A DNA stretch of 64,000 bases from JALYGK01 sp036259835 (GTDB lineage: Bacteria > Actinomycetota > UBA4738), in NCBI GenBank assembly GCA_036259835.1, contig DATABA010000025.1, positions 10,737 to 74,736 on the forward strand, written 5' to 3'. Below the pieces are notes generated by a model. It did not search any database and had not been told where the DNA came from. It saw nothing but the letters and a program-made list of their open reading frames with translations. Below are positions 24,996-33,714 of the stretch, one piece after another (position 1 is the stretch's first letter; every line of letters starts with the position of its first letter). Position numbers and translations under genes: made by a program.

Positions 24996-25013
24996 CCTCG
25001 CGTGACTACGGTC

Positions 25014-25172
25014 CTACTTGCGACAGGCGGCCGGCTTGAACCCTGGGCTGGGGTTGCCATGCTGGCCGGGTGCACACTTCTTCTGAGCCGCTCCCGCGGA
25101 CGCTGCGAGCAGCGTTACGGCAAAGACGACGACCATGAGGGTCACGGCTGCGATACGCCTCGTTGCCTTCAT
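25014..25172 (-). CDS. 52-residue secreted peptide with two cysteines
   Basis: This ORF starts at an ATG with AAGGGGGTGA upstream. The sequence begins MKATRRIAAVTLMVVVFAVT, a strong signal peptide ending around ASAGAA, and leaves a mature peptide of about 23 residues (start QKKCAPGQHGN) with Cys33 and Cys50, which could form one disulfide. It has its own terminator 18 bases downstream and sits alone between the two CoA-transferase subunit genes. I do not recognise a family. A small secreted or cell-surface peptide is the safe description. Confidence 0.72.
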   Translation of the reverse strand: MKATRRIAAVTLMVVVFAVTLLAASAGAAQKKCAPGQHGNPSPGFKPAACRK

Positions 25173-25293
25173 CAAGTCACCCCCTTAGCCCACAGCATCT
25201 CCATTACGGACCGACACAGTCAATGCGATTTGGCGCTTTGGTTATCGAATGATCACAAAGGACTACAGGGGGAACGGAACCTAACAAATAGCG

Positions 25294-26217
25294 TCATTCG
25301 TAACGCCCGTAGTTGACCGGTTCGGACCACGACTCTCCGGGCGCCAACCGCTCCCATCGTGCTTCTCCCAGCTTCTCGACGTACTCGCCGTGCGACTCCA
25401 AGCCATACACCCACTCCTTCAGCCACTGCTCGAGAACTGCTGGATCACGGCTGATCTTGTCCCACTCGAGATAGAAGCGGTTGTCCCGGTCGTAATAGCC
25501 CTGCGCGTATGACGGGTGGCACGCGCGTGGCTCCTCCACGACGGCATCGACGATCAGCCCCGGGATCACGGTCCGATTTGGGTCGCTTCGGACCACGTCT
25601 TCATCGACCAGCTCTTCACACACCACGATGACCCGGTCCGCCGCGAAGGCGGCCTCCTTCTGGCAGCCGAGCAACCCCCAGATCTGTGTGTTGCCGCTTG
25701 GGTCCGCCCGCTGCGCGTGGACCACCGTGACGTCAGGCTTCAGCGGAGGGACGGCGTAGATCTGCTCATCCCCAAACGGGGAGGCGATCGGGACGATTCG
25801 AGGGTTCGCCTTCGGGAGGTCGCTGTCGAAGTAGCTCCGGATCGGGAAGAACGGAAGGTTCGACGCTCCCGCCACATACCGGCACACCATCCCGAAGTGG
25901 CTGTACTCCTCGAGCTCGAGCCGGCCGCCGTTGCCTCGCTCCACCGCCCTGCGGACGGCGTGCAGTGAACCGACACCTGGGTTCCCCAGCCAGGAGAACA
26001 CCAGCTTGGTCGCCACGCCGGCCGCGATCATTTGGTCGTAGATCACATCGGGGGTGAGGCGGCAAAGGGTCAGGTCGCGTTTTCGCTGGCGGATGATCTC
26101 GTGCCCCGCGGCAAAACAGATGAGGTGAGTGAATCCCTCGATGGCGACCGTGTCGCCGTCACGAACCAGGTCGCGAACGGCATCGCGAAGGGACCCGACC
26201 TTCGACGTGTCGGGCAA
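25294..26217 (-). CDS. CoA-transferase subunit A (glutaconate/3-oxoacid type)
   Basis: 307 residues. The N-terminal VRDGDTVAIEGFTHLICFAA and the segments KLVFSWLGNPGVGSLHAVRR and VVHAQRADPSGNTQIWG are typical of the alpha subunit of the glutaconate-type CoA-transferases. It forms the active enzyme with subunit B. It is encoded eight bases downstream of the GABA-type aminotransferase gene, so it belongs to the same leftward operon. Confidence 0.88.
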   Translation of the reverse strand: MPDTSKVGSLRDAVRDLVRDGDTVAIEGFTHLICFAAGHEIIRQRKRDLTLCRLTPDVIYDQMIAAGVATKLVFSWLGNPGVGSLHAVRRAVERGNGGRLELEEYSHFGMVCRYVAGASNLPFFPIRSYFDSDLPKANPRIVPIASPFGDEQIYAVPPLKPDVTVVHAQRADPSGNTQIWGLLGCQKEAAFAADRVIVVCEELVDEDVVRSDPNRTVIPGLIVDAVVEEPRACHPSYAQGYYDRDNRFYLEWDKISRDPAVLEQWLKEWVYGLESHGEYVEKLGEARWERLAPGESWSEPVNYGRYE

Positions 26218-26225
26218 TCGCTACC

Positions 26226-27629
26226 TCAGGCGCCCTCGGGGATGTCGGCCTCGCGTGAAGGTGCGGGGACGCCCGTCTCGCCAACGTCTCCACACGCCGC
26301 TTCGAAGATTCGAAGGCCGCTGGCGACCTGCGCATCCGTCACGACGAGTGGCGGCGCCATTCGGATGGCCGAATCCCCCGTGCGAAGTGTCAGCAGGCCT
26401 CGCCGGAGGCAAGCCAGCTCGACCGCGTCCGCGATCTCTGCGCTGCCGAATTCGACGCCAACCATGAGACCGAGGCCACGCACGTCCTGGACGAGAGGCT
26501 CCCGACGGCTGAGCTTGTTCAGCCCCTCGATCAGTTGGGCTCCCACTCGGGCCGCGTTCTCGATCAGCCCGTCCTCGAGCAGATCGATGGTGGCAAGCGC
26601 CGCGGCGCATGCGAGTGGGTTTCCGCCATAGGTGGACCCGTGTGCCCCCTTCTGCCACGTCATGAGGTCGGCGCGGGCTGTCATGGCGCCGAGCGGAAGT
26701 CCGCTGGCGATTCCTTTTCCGGTGAGCAGGATGTCGGGCTCGATCCCATCGTGCTCGACGGCCCACATCCTTCCCGTCCTCCCCATTCCTGATTGCACCT
26801 CGTCGGCGACGAACAGGATGCCGTGTTCCGAACACAGCTCTCGGAGGCTGCGAAGCCATCCCGTCGGGGGGAAGACGTACCCTCCTTCTCCCTGCACCGG
26901 CTCGACGAAGATCGCGGCCACTTCCGAGGGCACGACGAGGCGCTTGAAGATCACCGACTCGATGTAGTCCTCGACGGGAGTTCCGTAGGGAGCGTGGAGA
27001 ACGCCCGGGAGCATTGGGCCAAAGCCCTGGTGGTACTTCGCCTGCGATGCCGTCAGCGACACGCTCCCGTACGACCGGCCGTGGAAGGCGCCGATGAAGG
27101 CGATGAGGTACTGACGGCCAGTGTGCTGCCGGGCGAGCTTGATTGCGGCTTCGACCGCTTCGGTCCCGGAGTTGGTGAGGAATGATCGCGTTGGGCCGGT
27201 TATCGGGGAGACCTTGTCGAGCCGTTCGCAGACTTCGGTGTAGACCGGGAGATAGAAGTCGCTCGCCGAATAATGAAGGAGCCGTTGGCTCTGGCGGCGA
27301 ATGGCGTTCACCACCTTCGGGTGGGCGTGACCGGTGGAGCAGACGGCGATTCCGGCGTTGAAGTCCAAAAAGACGTTGCCGTCGACGTCCTCCAGCATGG
27401 CGCCCGCACCTCTCAGCGGCGCGAAGTCATACGCACGCGGAAGCGACGGGCTTGCCACGTGCGAATCGCGCTCGACGACCTCGCGGGTCTTCGGGCCGGG
27501 AATTTCCGTATGGAGCTGGGGCGCTGTCAGGGAGGAAAGCTCCTGCCAGGTCCCGGCATCGTCCGGTACGAGGTGCGTGAAAGGCTCCGCGCGGCCCGGC
27601 GGCTTCGCAAGTTCCGGCTCGGTTTCCAG
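26226..27629 (-). CDS. Class III aminotransferase, 4-aminobutyrate type
   Basis: About 467 residues. Family motifs are MLEDVDGNVFLDFNAGIAVC, STGHAHPKVV, FLTNSGTEAVEAAIKLAR, GAFHGRSYGSVSLT, LFVADEVQSGMGRTG, and PLP-lysine in LLTGKGIASGLPLGAM. This matches actinobacterial GABA/5-aminovalerate aminotransferases. The start is unresolved: family N-terminal similarity begins near TEIPGPKTREVVERD with no ATG, GTG or TTG close by in frame. I give a CTG at 27629 directly after the upstream stop; the nearest ATG, at 27734, would overlap the aldehyde dehydrogenase gene by almost 100 bases. Its product semialdehyde suits the upstream dehydrogenase. Confidence 0.82.
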   Translation of the reverse strand: METEPELAKPPGRAEPFTHLVPDDAGTWQELSSLTAPQLHTEIPGPKTREVVERDSHVASPSLPRAYDFAPLRGAGAMLEDVDGNVFLDFNAGIAVCSTGHAHPKVVNAIRRQSQRLLHYSASDFYLPVYTEVCERLDKVSPITGPTRSFLTNSGTEAVEAAIKLARQHTGRQYLIAFIGAFHGRSYGSVSLTASQAKYHQGFGPMLPGVLHAPYGTPVEDYIESVIFKRLVVPSEVAAIFVEPVQGEGGYVFPPTGWLRSLRELCSEHGILFVADEVQSGMGRTGRMWAVEHDGIEPDILLTGKGIASGLPLGAMTARADLMTWQKGAHGSTYGGNPLACAAALATIDLLEDGLIENAARVGAQLIEGLNKLSRREPLVQDVRGLGLMVGVEFGSAEIADAVELACLRRGLLTLRTGDSAIRMAPPLVVTDAQVASGLRIFEAACGDVGETGVPAPSREADIPEGA

Positions 27630-27637
27630 CGGCGCGC

Positions 27638-29212
27638 CTAGTCCTCGATGACGGTCTGGCTCTGTTCCCTGAGGTACTGCTGGACGTAGTGGAGACCGCC
27701 GCCGGCCTTCCCGGTCGTCCCCGAGCCCTTCCATCCGCCGAACGGCTGCATGCCGGGCCACGCTCCCGTGGTCGCGCCGGCCCTTCGGTTGACGTAAACG
27801 ACGCCCGCCTGGATGTTGTCGAGGAACTTCTGAATCTCGGATTGGTCCTGCGAGTAGAAGCCCGCCGTCAGCCCGTATTCGGTTTCGTTGGCATGCTTCA
27901 GCCCCTCGTCGATTGAGTCGACCGGAGCAACCGCGACGAACGGAACGAAGAGCTCCTCCTTCCAAACTCGGTGGCCAAGGGGAGCTTCCACGACGGTGGG
28001 TGCGGCGAAGAGCCCGCGTCCCAAGTCACCCTCCTTGATGCGCTCTCCGCCGACCAGCACGCGTCCGCCTTCCTTCTCCACGTCTTCGGCTGCCTTCTCG
28101 AACGTCTCGAGAGCCCGTTCGTTGATGACGGGCCCTGTGTACGTCTCCCGGTCGAGCGGGTTCCCGACTTTCAGCTTCGAGGTCTTCTCGACCAGTCGGT
28201 CGACGAAGTCGTCGTATACCGCCCGCTCGACGTAGACGCGTGAGGTAGCGGAGCACTTCTGCCCGCTGAAGCCGAACGCCGACCGCATGACTCCCTCCGC
28301 GGCTTCGTCCAGGTCGGCCTTGGAGGAGACGATCACCGGGTTCTTGCCACCCATCTCGCAGATGGCCGGCTTCGGATAGTCCTTGGCGAAGTTCTTGTAG
28401 ATCTGCATGCCGACCTCGTACGAGCCCGTGAACGTCAGGCCGTCTACGTCGGGGTGCTGCCAGATCGCCTGGCCGACCGTCGAACCAGGTCCCGTGATGA
28501 TGTGGAACGCGCCTGCCGGCACGCCTCCATCGCGCATGCACTCATACAGCTTCAGCGCGGTGAAGTAGCCCTGGTGGGAAGGCTTGAGCACGACGGTATT
28601 CCCGGCCACGAGCGCTCCACCGGCCGGCCCGCCGGCCAGCGCCATCGGGAAGTTGAACGGGCTGATTACCGCCCACACGCCGTACGGCTTCATGACGCTT
28701 CGGTTTCGCTCCTTGTCCGAGAGCGCGTCCATTGGAAAGCTGAAACCGTCGTTCTCTTCCATCTGCTTGCAGTAGTAGCGAATGAGGTCGGCCGTCTCTT
28801 CGACGTCGCCGAGAGCCTCGAGCCGGCTTTTTCCTACCTCGATGGACATCAGCGCTGCCAGCTCGTAGACGCGCTCGGAGATGGTGTCCGCGACCTGCCG
28901 CATGATCTTCACGCGTTCTTGCCACGGCGTACCGGACCACTGGGGGAAGAACGCTTTCGCCGCGGCCACGGCGTCGTTGGCGTCCTGCTCGGTCGCCCGA
29001 GCGAAGTGGCCGACGATGATGTCGCGGTCGATTGGGGAGCGTTCCTCGTCGTAGCCGACGCCCTCCCGCGCTTCACCGTTCACGTAAAAGTGGTGCTTTT
29101 CCCCGAGCCATGAGGACTTGACGCTCTCCACGCCTTTCTCGAACGCGGCGTGCAGTTCTTCGTTGTCCGCCCGCATCGTGGCGTAGGTGATCTTGACTCT
29201 GGTCTGTGCCAT
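27638..29212 (-). CDS. Aldehyde dehydrogenase, P5C-dehydrogenase-like
   Basis: 524 residues. Catalytic Cys is in SGQKCSATSRVYV and the general-base Glu in ICEMGGKNPVIV; AVISPFNFPMALAGGPAGGA and LVAGNTVVLKP bind NAD. C-terminal GGWKGSGTTGKAGGG is typical of L-glutamate-gamma-semialdehyde (1-pyrroline-5-carboxylate) dehydrogenases of the RocA/PutA type. It is the first gene of the leftward catabolic operon and likely oxidises the semialdehyde made by an adjacent aminotransferase, or proline-derived P5C. Confidence 0.88.
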   Translation of the reverse strand: MAQTRVKITYATMRADNEELHAAFEKGVESVKSSWLGEKHHFYVNGEAREGVGYDEERSPIDRDIIVGHFARATEQDANDAVAAAKAFFPQWSGTPWQERVKIMRQVADTISERVYELAALMSIEVGKSRLEALGDVEETADLIRYYCKQMEENDGFSFPMDALSDKERNRSVMKPYGVWAVISPFNFPMALAGGPAGGALVAGNTVVLKPSHQGYFTALKLYECMRDGGVPAGAFHIITGPGSTVGQAIWQHPDVDGLTFTGSYEVGMQIYKNFAKDYPKPAICEMGGKNPVIVSSKADLDEAAEGVMRSAFGFSGQKCSATSRVYVERAVYDDFVDRLVEKTSKLKVGNPLDRETYTGPVINERALETFEKAAEDVEKEGGRVLVGGERIKEGDLGRGLFAAPTVVEAPLGHRVWKEELFVPFVAVAPVDSIDEGLKHANETEYGLTAGFYSQDQSEIQKFLDNIQAGVVYVNRRAGATTGAWPGMQPFGGWKGSGTTGKAGGGLHYVQQYLREQSQTVIED

Positions 29213-29289
29213 CAGCCCGCCTCCCGCTTTGGTTCTCCTCCGAATCTGCGACCGATGTTACTCGGTGCCGACCCGGGTAGTGTGCCCTG

Positions 29290-30024
29290 GTGGAGCAGGA
29301 CACCCTCTCCTCCCGGACGCGGCACGCGAGAAGGCTCTTCGCCGAACTGCCGTCCACGTATGACGGGCTGGGACGTCTCGTTTCCTTCGGTCAGGACCCC
29401 CGGTGGCGGCGGTTCATGGTCTCCCGGCTGCCCTCCAATCCGGCTGGGCGAGTTCTCGACGTCGCCACGGGAACCGCTGCAGTGGCCATCGAGATCGTTC
29501 GGCAAACGGGCTCGACGGTCGTCGGGCTCGACCAGAGCGAGCCGATGGTTCGGGAAGGGGTTCGGCGAGTCATGCGAGCCGGAGCCTCCAGCCGGATCCG
29601 CTTCGTCCTTGGTTCGGGACAGCACCTGCCGTTCGCGGATGAATCGTTCGACGGCGTGACCTTCGCGTACCTGCTTCGCTACGTCGACGACGTCGGCGGG
29701 ACGTTGAAAGAGCTTGCTCGAGTGGTCCGCCCCGGGGGCGTGCTCGCTGCCCAGGAGTTCCACGTGCCTGCACGTGCGCTCTTCCGCTTGCCGTGGCGCG
29801 TCTACACCGGGGGAGTCATGCCCTGGATGGGGAGGGCGGTATCACGTGAGTGGCGTGACGCGTTCCGGTTTCTGAGCAAGAGCATCCCAGATTTCTACCG
29901 TCGACATCCGCTCGAGGAGCAGCTCGATCTGTGGCGAGCCGCCGGGATCGAAGACGTCCAGGCGCGCGTCATGTCGCTTGGGGCTGCCGTGGTGGTGTGG
30001 GGGAGCAAACGTGGCTCGGCATAA
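29290..30024 (+). CDS. UbiE/MenG-like class I SAM methyltransferase
   Basis: 244 residues from a GTG start. SAM motif I is VLDVATGTAAVAIEI, motif II region FDGVTFAYLLRYVDD, and the post-motif LARVVRPGGVLAAQEF. The N-terminus (RLFAELPSTYDGLGRLVSFG) and PFRLPWRVYTGGVMP-like region match menaquinone/ubiquinone C-methyltransferases. The next gene encodes a UbiA-like membrane protein and overlaps its 3' end by 14 bases, so both may act on an isoprenoid quinone or related lipid. Confidence 0.78.
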   Translation: MEQDTLSSRTRHARRLFAELPSTYDGLGRLVSFGQDPRWRRFMVSRLPSNPAGRVLDVATGTAAVAIEIVRQTGSTVVGLDQSEPMVREGVRRVMRAGASSRIRFVLGSGQHLPFADESFDGVTFAYLLRYVDDVGGTLKELARVVRPGGVLAAQEFHVPARALFRLPWRVYTGGVMPWMGRAVSREWRDAFRFLSKSIPDFYRRHPLEEQLDLWRAAGIEDVQARVMSLGAAVVVWGSKRGSA

Positions 30025-30787
30025 CGGCGAGGTACCCGCGGAGGCCGTCACGGATGAAGGAACCGAACCGGCCCGGCCGGCCTTCTACGCGCTGCGGGCA
30101 GGGGGATGGCGCGACTACGTCACGCTGCTGCACGTGCCCTACACGCTGTGGCATTTGTCGTACGTGGTCTTCGGCGCCGCGGTCGCGCCACTCATGGACG
30201 GACGCCGCCTGGCTGCGACCCTCGTCGGATTCTTACTGGGAGTCGGCCTCACTGCCCATGCGCTCGACGAGCTGAATGGCAGGCCGCTCCAGACGAAGAT
30301 CTCTGAGCGAACACTCTGGACGATCGCGATCGTCGCTCTCGTTGCAGCCGTTGCTCTCGGTGTGGTCGGCGCGATCGAAGTTTCATGGTGGCTCCTGGCC
30401 TTCGTCGCATTCGGCGGTTTCATCGTGGTGGCGTACAACCTCGAGTTGTTCGGAGGACGATTTCATTCCGACCTGTGGTTCGCGCTGTCCTGGGGAGCGT
30501 TTCCCGCGCTGACGGCCTATTTCTCTCAGACCGCGACCATTCGGGCCGAGGCCGTCTTCGTGTCGGTGGCGTGCCTGTTCCTTACAGCTGCCCAGCGCCG
30601 TCTGTCGACACCGGTGCGAGAACTGCGGCGGAAGGTGGTCTCCGTCGAAGGCCGTCTCGTGCTCCGAGACGGAACGGAGGTCTTGGTCAGCGACACCTCC
30701 TTGCGAATGGCGCCCGAAGGCGCCCTTCGCGCGCTGTCGATGGCGCTCCCGCTACTGGCCGTCGGCCTCGCGGTAGCGCGGTTCTGA
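30011..30787 (+). CDS. UbiA-like integral membrane protein
   Basis: 258 residues from a GTG preceded by GGGAG. About seven or eight TM helices. Segments HVPYTLWHLSYVVFGAAVAP, AHALDELNGRPLQTKIS and VAYNLELFGGRFHSDLWFAL resemble UbiA prenyltransferases, although the Asp-rich motifs are weaker than in true UbiA (ALDELNG instead of NDxxDxxxD). It could be a diverged prenyltransferase or a membrane protein of unknown activity. The overlap with the methyltransferase gene suggests co-translation. Confidence 0.65.
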   Translation: MARHNGEVPAEAVTDEGTEPARPAFYALRAGGWRDYVTLLHVPYTLWHLSYVVFGAAVAPLMDGRRLAATLVGFLLGVGLTAHALDELNGRPLQTKISERTLWTIAIVALVAAVALGVVGAIEVSWWLLAFVAFGGFIVVAYNLELFGGRFHSDLWFALSWGAFPALTAYFSQTATIRAEAVFVSVACLFLTAAQRRLSTPVRELRRKVVSVEGRLVLRDGTEVLVSDTSLRMAPEGALRALSMALPLLAVGLAVARF

Positions 30788-30794
30788 GCAGGTC

Positions 30795-31754
30795 CTACTC
30801 CCGCAGAGCAGGTTCGTCGATGGTGAGGGTCCGCGCGTCGGCATCCAGCGTCGCGGTCACGCCGAGCGGCATCGCCGCCAGGTGTTTCCCGTGTCCCAGC
30901 GGCAGGTTGTACAGGACCGGGACCCCGAGCGGCTCGAGCTTCTCCTCCAGAACATCTTCCAGCGACTTCGTCCGCGGCCATTCCGGTCGCTCCTCGCGCC
31001 AGTCGCACCGTTCCATCTGACCCACCACGACGCCGACAACTCCGTCGAGCTTCCCGGCATGCTCCAGCTGGGTCAGATTGCCGTCGATGATCCACGGCGG
31101 CTCATCCACCGCCTCGAAGAAAAAAATTGCTCCATCGAGATCCACCTCGTACGGCGTCCGGAGCGTCTGGAGCAGTAGCCACAGATTCCCACCGACGATT
31201 CGGGCGGTCACGCGGCCGCCGCGAATCGGCCGGACATAGGGGTCTTCCGGGTCTTTCGGCACCTCGCCTGTGGTATTGCCCTTCAGCACCGATAGAAGTC
31301 GGTCCTTGTTCCACGCCGGCACGTCTTTGGATCCGACTCCAGCGAGGCCGTTCGAGTAAATCGTCGCCAGGCCGGTGTTCTGCAGGATTGCGACGTGCAG
31401 TGCCGTGATGTCGGAGAAGCCGAGAAACGCCTTCGGGTTCTCCGCGATGACGTCGAAGTCCAGAAACGGGATTGTCTGCGCGGATCCGTAGCCGCCCTGA
31501 AGGCACTGGACCACGTCGACCTCCGGATCGGCGAACAAGGAGATGAGGTCGCGGGCTCGGGTCTTTGGATCACCCGCGACATAGTTGTCGCGTTCCCAGA
31601 TGCCATCCGCGAGCTTGACGTGGTATCCCAGCGATTCCCACCACTCGACGCCTCGGAGAACCTCCGAGCGGTTCTCCCACGGGCTCGCCGGCGAGGCGAC
31701 CCCGATCGTTCCGCCATCCGGCAGCGGCTTCCCGAAGCGCGACGCGGCCTTCAC
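30795..31754 (-). CDS. LD-carboxypeptidase (peptidase family S66)
   Basis: 319 residues from a GTG that overlaps the upstream stop (GTGA). The nucleophilic Ser is in LGFSDITALH, the catalytic Glu in FFFEAVDEPPWI and the His in LPLGHGKHLAAMPLG. S66 enzymes cut L,D-peptide bonds in recycled murein tetrapeptides, or in some cases microcin-like peptide conjugates. No signal peptide, so cytoplasmic. It is coupled to the creatininase-like gene, and a C45-like hydrolase gene precedes both. Confidence 0.88.
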   Translation of the reverse strand: MKAASRFGKPLPDGGTIGVASPASPWENRSEVLRGVEWWESLGYHVKLADGIWERDNYVAGDPKTRARDLISLFADPEVDVVQCLQGGYGSAQTIPFLDFDVIAENPKAFLGFSDITALHVAILQNTGLATIYSNGLAGVGSKDVPAWNKDRLLSVLKGNTTGEVPKDPEDPYVRPIRGGRVTARIVGGNLWLLLQTLRTPYEVDLDGAIFFFEAVDEPPWIIDGNLTQLEHAGKLDGVVGVVVGQMERCDWREERPEWPRTKSLEDVLEEKLEPLGVPVLYNLPLGHGKHLAAMPLGVTATLDADARTLTIDEPALRE

Positions 31755-32566
31755 GGCTTTTCCGAGGGATCCTGGCGCACCGGGAGAGGCTTGGCTCGGA
31801 GCTCTCGCACGTAGGAGACGCATTCGGCAACGGCCGCATCGAGAAAGGCCTTGCCCTTCTCGGCCGTTGCGACCGTCGGTGTTCCCTGCACTCCGGTACG
31901 GCTGAATGAAGACCACCACGGCATCAGCTTGAGCGGCCCGTCGGCCCACCACTCCAGGTGCGCGTTCTCGCCGGCCGGATACCCCTGTTCATCGACCGCC
32001 TTCTCCATGTCCACCGCGTCGGGATCCAGGTGGAGGTAAATGGACGTCTCGAGCTCGTCGGCGTGGGCCATCCCGCCGAAGTTTGATTCGCGAATCTCCT
32101 CCACGGCCTTCACGCCTTCCTTGCTCAGGAGGTAGAACGCGGCCGCTGCGAGAACTTCAGGGTGATCGATCATCACGAGGCGCGCCGCCATCTCCACAAG
32201 GTTCTGGTTCGACCCGTGACCGTTGAAGAAGAGCATTCGCCGAAAACCATGGTGGGCAAGCGACGTTCCCACGTCCTTGCAGTACCTGGTGAACGTGTCC
32301 CATCCGATCGTGATCGGACCGGGAAAGTCCATATGGTGCGGCGAGTAGCCGTGCGGGATGGTCGGGAGAAGCACGATCTCGTCCGGCGCGACCTCGGCGG
32401 CTCGCCGGCAGATCTCGGTGATGAGGCGAACGTCGGTGTCGATGGGAAGGTGCGGTCCATGGTCCTCGAGCGTGCCAACCGGAATGAGGGGCACCCGGTC
32501 CTCCTGCGCTGCTCGCCTGACCTCGGGCCACGTGAGGCGTTCATAGAGCAGCGGCGTGCCCCACAT
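31751..32566 (-). CDS. Creatininase-family amidohydrolase
   Basis: 271 residues. Metal-binding signature PVGTLEDHGPHLPIDTD, then FFNGHGSNQNLVE and MAHADELETS with the conserved Glu. The family includes creatininase, FAPy hydrolase ArfB and mycofactocin MftE, which are Zn/Mn/Fe amidohydrolases. Without other mycofactocin genes nearby there is no reason to call MftE. The ATG at 32566 is two bases after the stop of the C45-like gene; the stop overlaps the LD-carboxypeptidase start. Confidence 0.85.
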   Translation of the reverse strand: MWGTPLLYERLTWPEVRRAAQEDRVPLIPVGTLEDHGPHLPIDTDVRLITEICRRAAEVAPDEIVLLPTIPHGYSPHHMDFPGPITIGWDTFTRYCKDVGTSLAHHGFRRMLFFNGHGSNQNLVEMAARLVMIDHPEVLAAAAFYLLSKEGVKAVEEIRESNFGGMAHADELETSIYLHLDPDAVDMEKAVDEQGYPAGENAHLEWWADGPLKLMPWWSSFSRTGVQGTPTVATAEKGKAFLDAAVAECVSYVRELRAKPLPVRQDPSEKP

Positions 32567-32568
32567 GT

Positions 32569-33690
32569 CTACGTATCTCCCCGCTCGACCGCACCGGTGA
32601 GGTCGATCTCCTCGTACGCCTCGGTGCACGGATTGCCTACGGCGACCCACATTCGCCCGGCTTCCACGTCGCACACCATTGAGAACAGAACGGACGAAGC
32701 CTCGTCGCCCTGGTTCGGGTCTGCGTGCAGGCAAACAGAATTCGGAGCCCCCTTGTGGTCGGCCAGCACTTCCATGATCGCTTCAGGCGTGTCGGGCTGG
32801 CGCTCTTCGAGTAGCTCGAGCAGTCGTTCGTATCGGCTGAGGCTTCCTTCCGATGGCTCCGGGCCGAGCTGGGCCAGGCGCGGGTCCAGATAGTGATTCG
32901 TGTGGGGTCCAGGTCCGCCGAGGACCGATTCTCTCGTCGCCGTCGTCTCGATGGTGAAAGCGTCGCCTCCCGGAAAGGCGAACGTGTGGCCGTATCCTCC
33001 GGACCTCGTCCGAATGGCGGTTCGACGAACCGCGTCGAGCCGATCGTTCGACTCGAGGGAGTGGCGCGACACCAGGACGCGCGGGACGCCCGGGCGTTCG
33101 TCGGCTGCTCTCAGTGACTGGATCCCCTGGCTGCCCCGCTTCTCGTTCATTCCGACCGCGGGCAAGCAACACACCACGGTGGGTGAGGCCACCGCTCGGC
33201 CGCTGTCCGGCACGTCCATGACCACCGCGACGTTTCCTCGGTCGCCCTCGATCCAGTGCTCGTTGTGCCCGAGAAGGGTGAACCCGGGGCCCGTAACGGT
33301 GAACGACGAGCACCGCTCCGCAGTCCGGCTTCTCAGCGCCGGCGACGGCGCACCCTCCTTTTGCTCCAGAAACCCGCGCGTCCCTTCTTCTCGTGTGAGC
33401 AGCGGGTCGAGTTCCTCGAACGCGTTCACGGCGAATAGTTCCCATACCGGCACCATCGCGCCCTCGGCCATGCCTTTCAGCGTGGCCATGTATTCCGGAA
33501 AGGCCGCCTCGGCCGCGTAGAGATACGGCGACAGCAGGTCCTGAAGTTCGGCCGAGGCCACACCGCGGCGGTCGAAATAGCTGTGATAGAAGCCGAGCGA
33601 CCTCTCGATGAGCTCCCCGAGCTCGCGCCCGATGGTTCGCCCTCGGGTCGAGGGATCGCCCTCGGCTTTGACCACTCGCGGGGCGCTCAT
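32569..33690 (-). CDS. C45-like N-terminal nucleophile hydrolase
   Basis: 373 residues. The likely nucleophile is Cys in ERCSSFTVTGPG, followed by HNEHWIEGDRGNVAVV; GPHTNHYLDPRL and SVCLHADPNQGDEASSVLFS are also typical of the peptidase C45/acyl-CoA:6-aminopenicillanate acyltransferase-like group. Unlike fungal enzymes the Cys is internal (about residue 127). In bacteria these are mostly uncharacterised amidases. It heads a three-gene leftward operon with the creatininase-like and LD-carboxypeptidase genes, so an amide-bond substrate is likely. Confidence 0.78.
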   Translation of the reverse strand: MSAPRVVKAEGDPSTRGRTIGRELGELIERSLGFYHSYFDRRGVASAELQDLLSPYLYAAEAAFPEYMATLKGMAEGAMVPVWELFAVNAFEELDPLLTREEGTRGFLEQKEGAPSPALRSRTAERCSSFTVTGPGFTLLGHNEHWIEGDRGNVAVVMDVPDSGRAVASPTVVCCLPAVGMNEKRGSQGIQSLRAADERPGVPRVLVSRHSLESNDRLDAVRRTAIRTRSGGYGHTFAFPGGDAFTIETTATRESVLGGPGPHTNHYLDPRLAQLGPEPSEGSLSRYERLLELLEERQPDTPEAIMEVLADHKGAPNSVCLHADPNQGDEASSVLFSMVCDVEAGRMWVAVGNPCTEAYEEIDLTGAVERGDT

Positions 33691-33714
33691 GGACCGAGTG
33701 TAGGCTAGGGCTCC

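Noticed and set aside
30788..30794. Terminator between the converging UbiA-like and LD-carboxypeptidase genes
   Set aside because: The gap is seven bases and no hairpin with a T-tract is visible.
31751..32566. Mycofactocin MftE assignment for the creatininase-like gene
   Set aside because: No mycofactocin precursor, radical SAM or dehydrogenase genes nearby; the family is broad.
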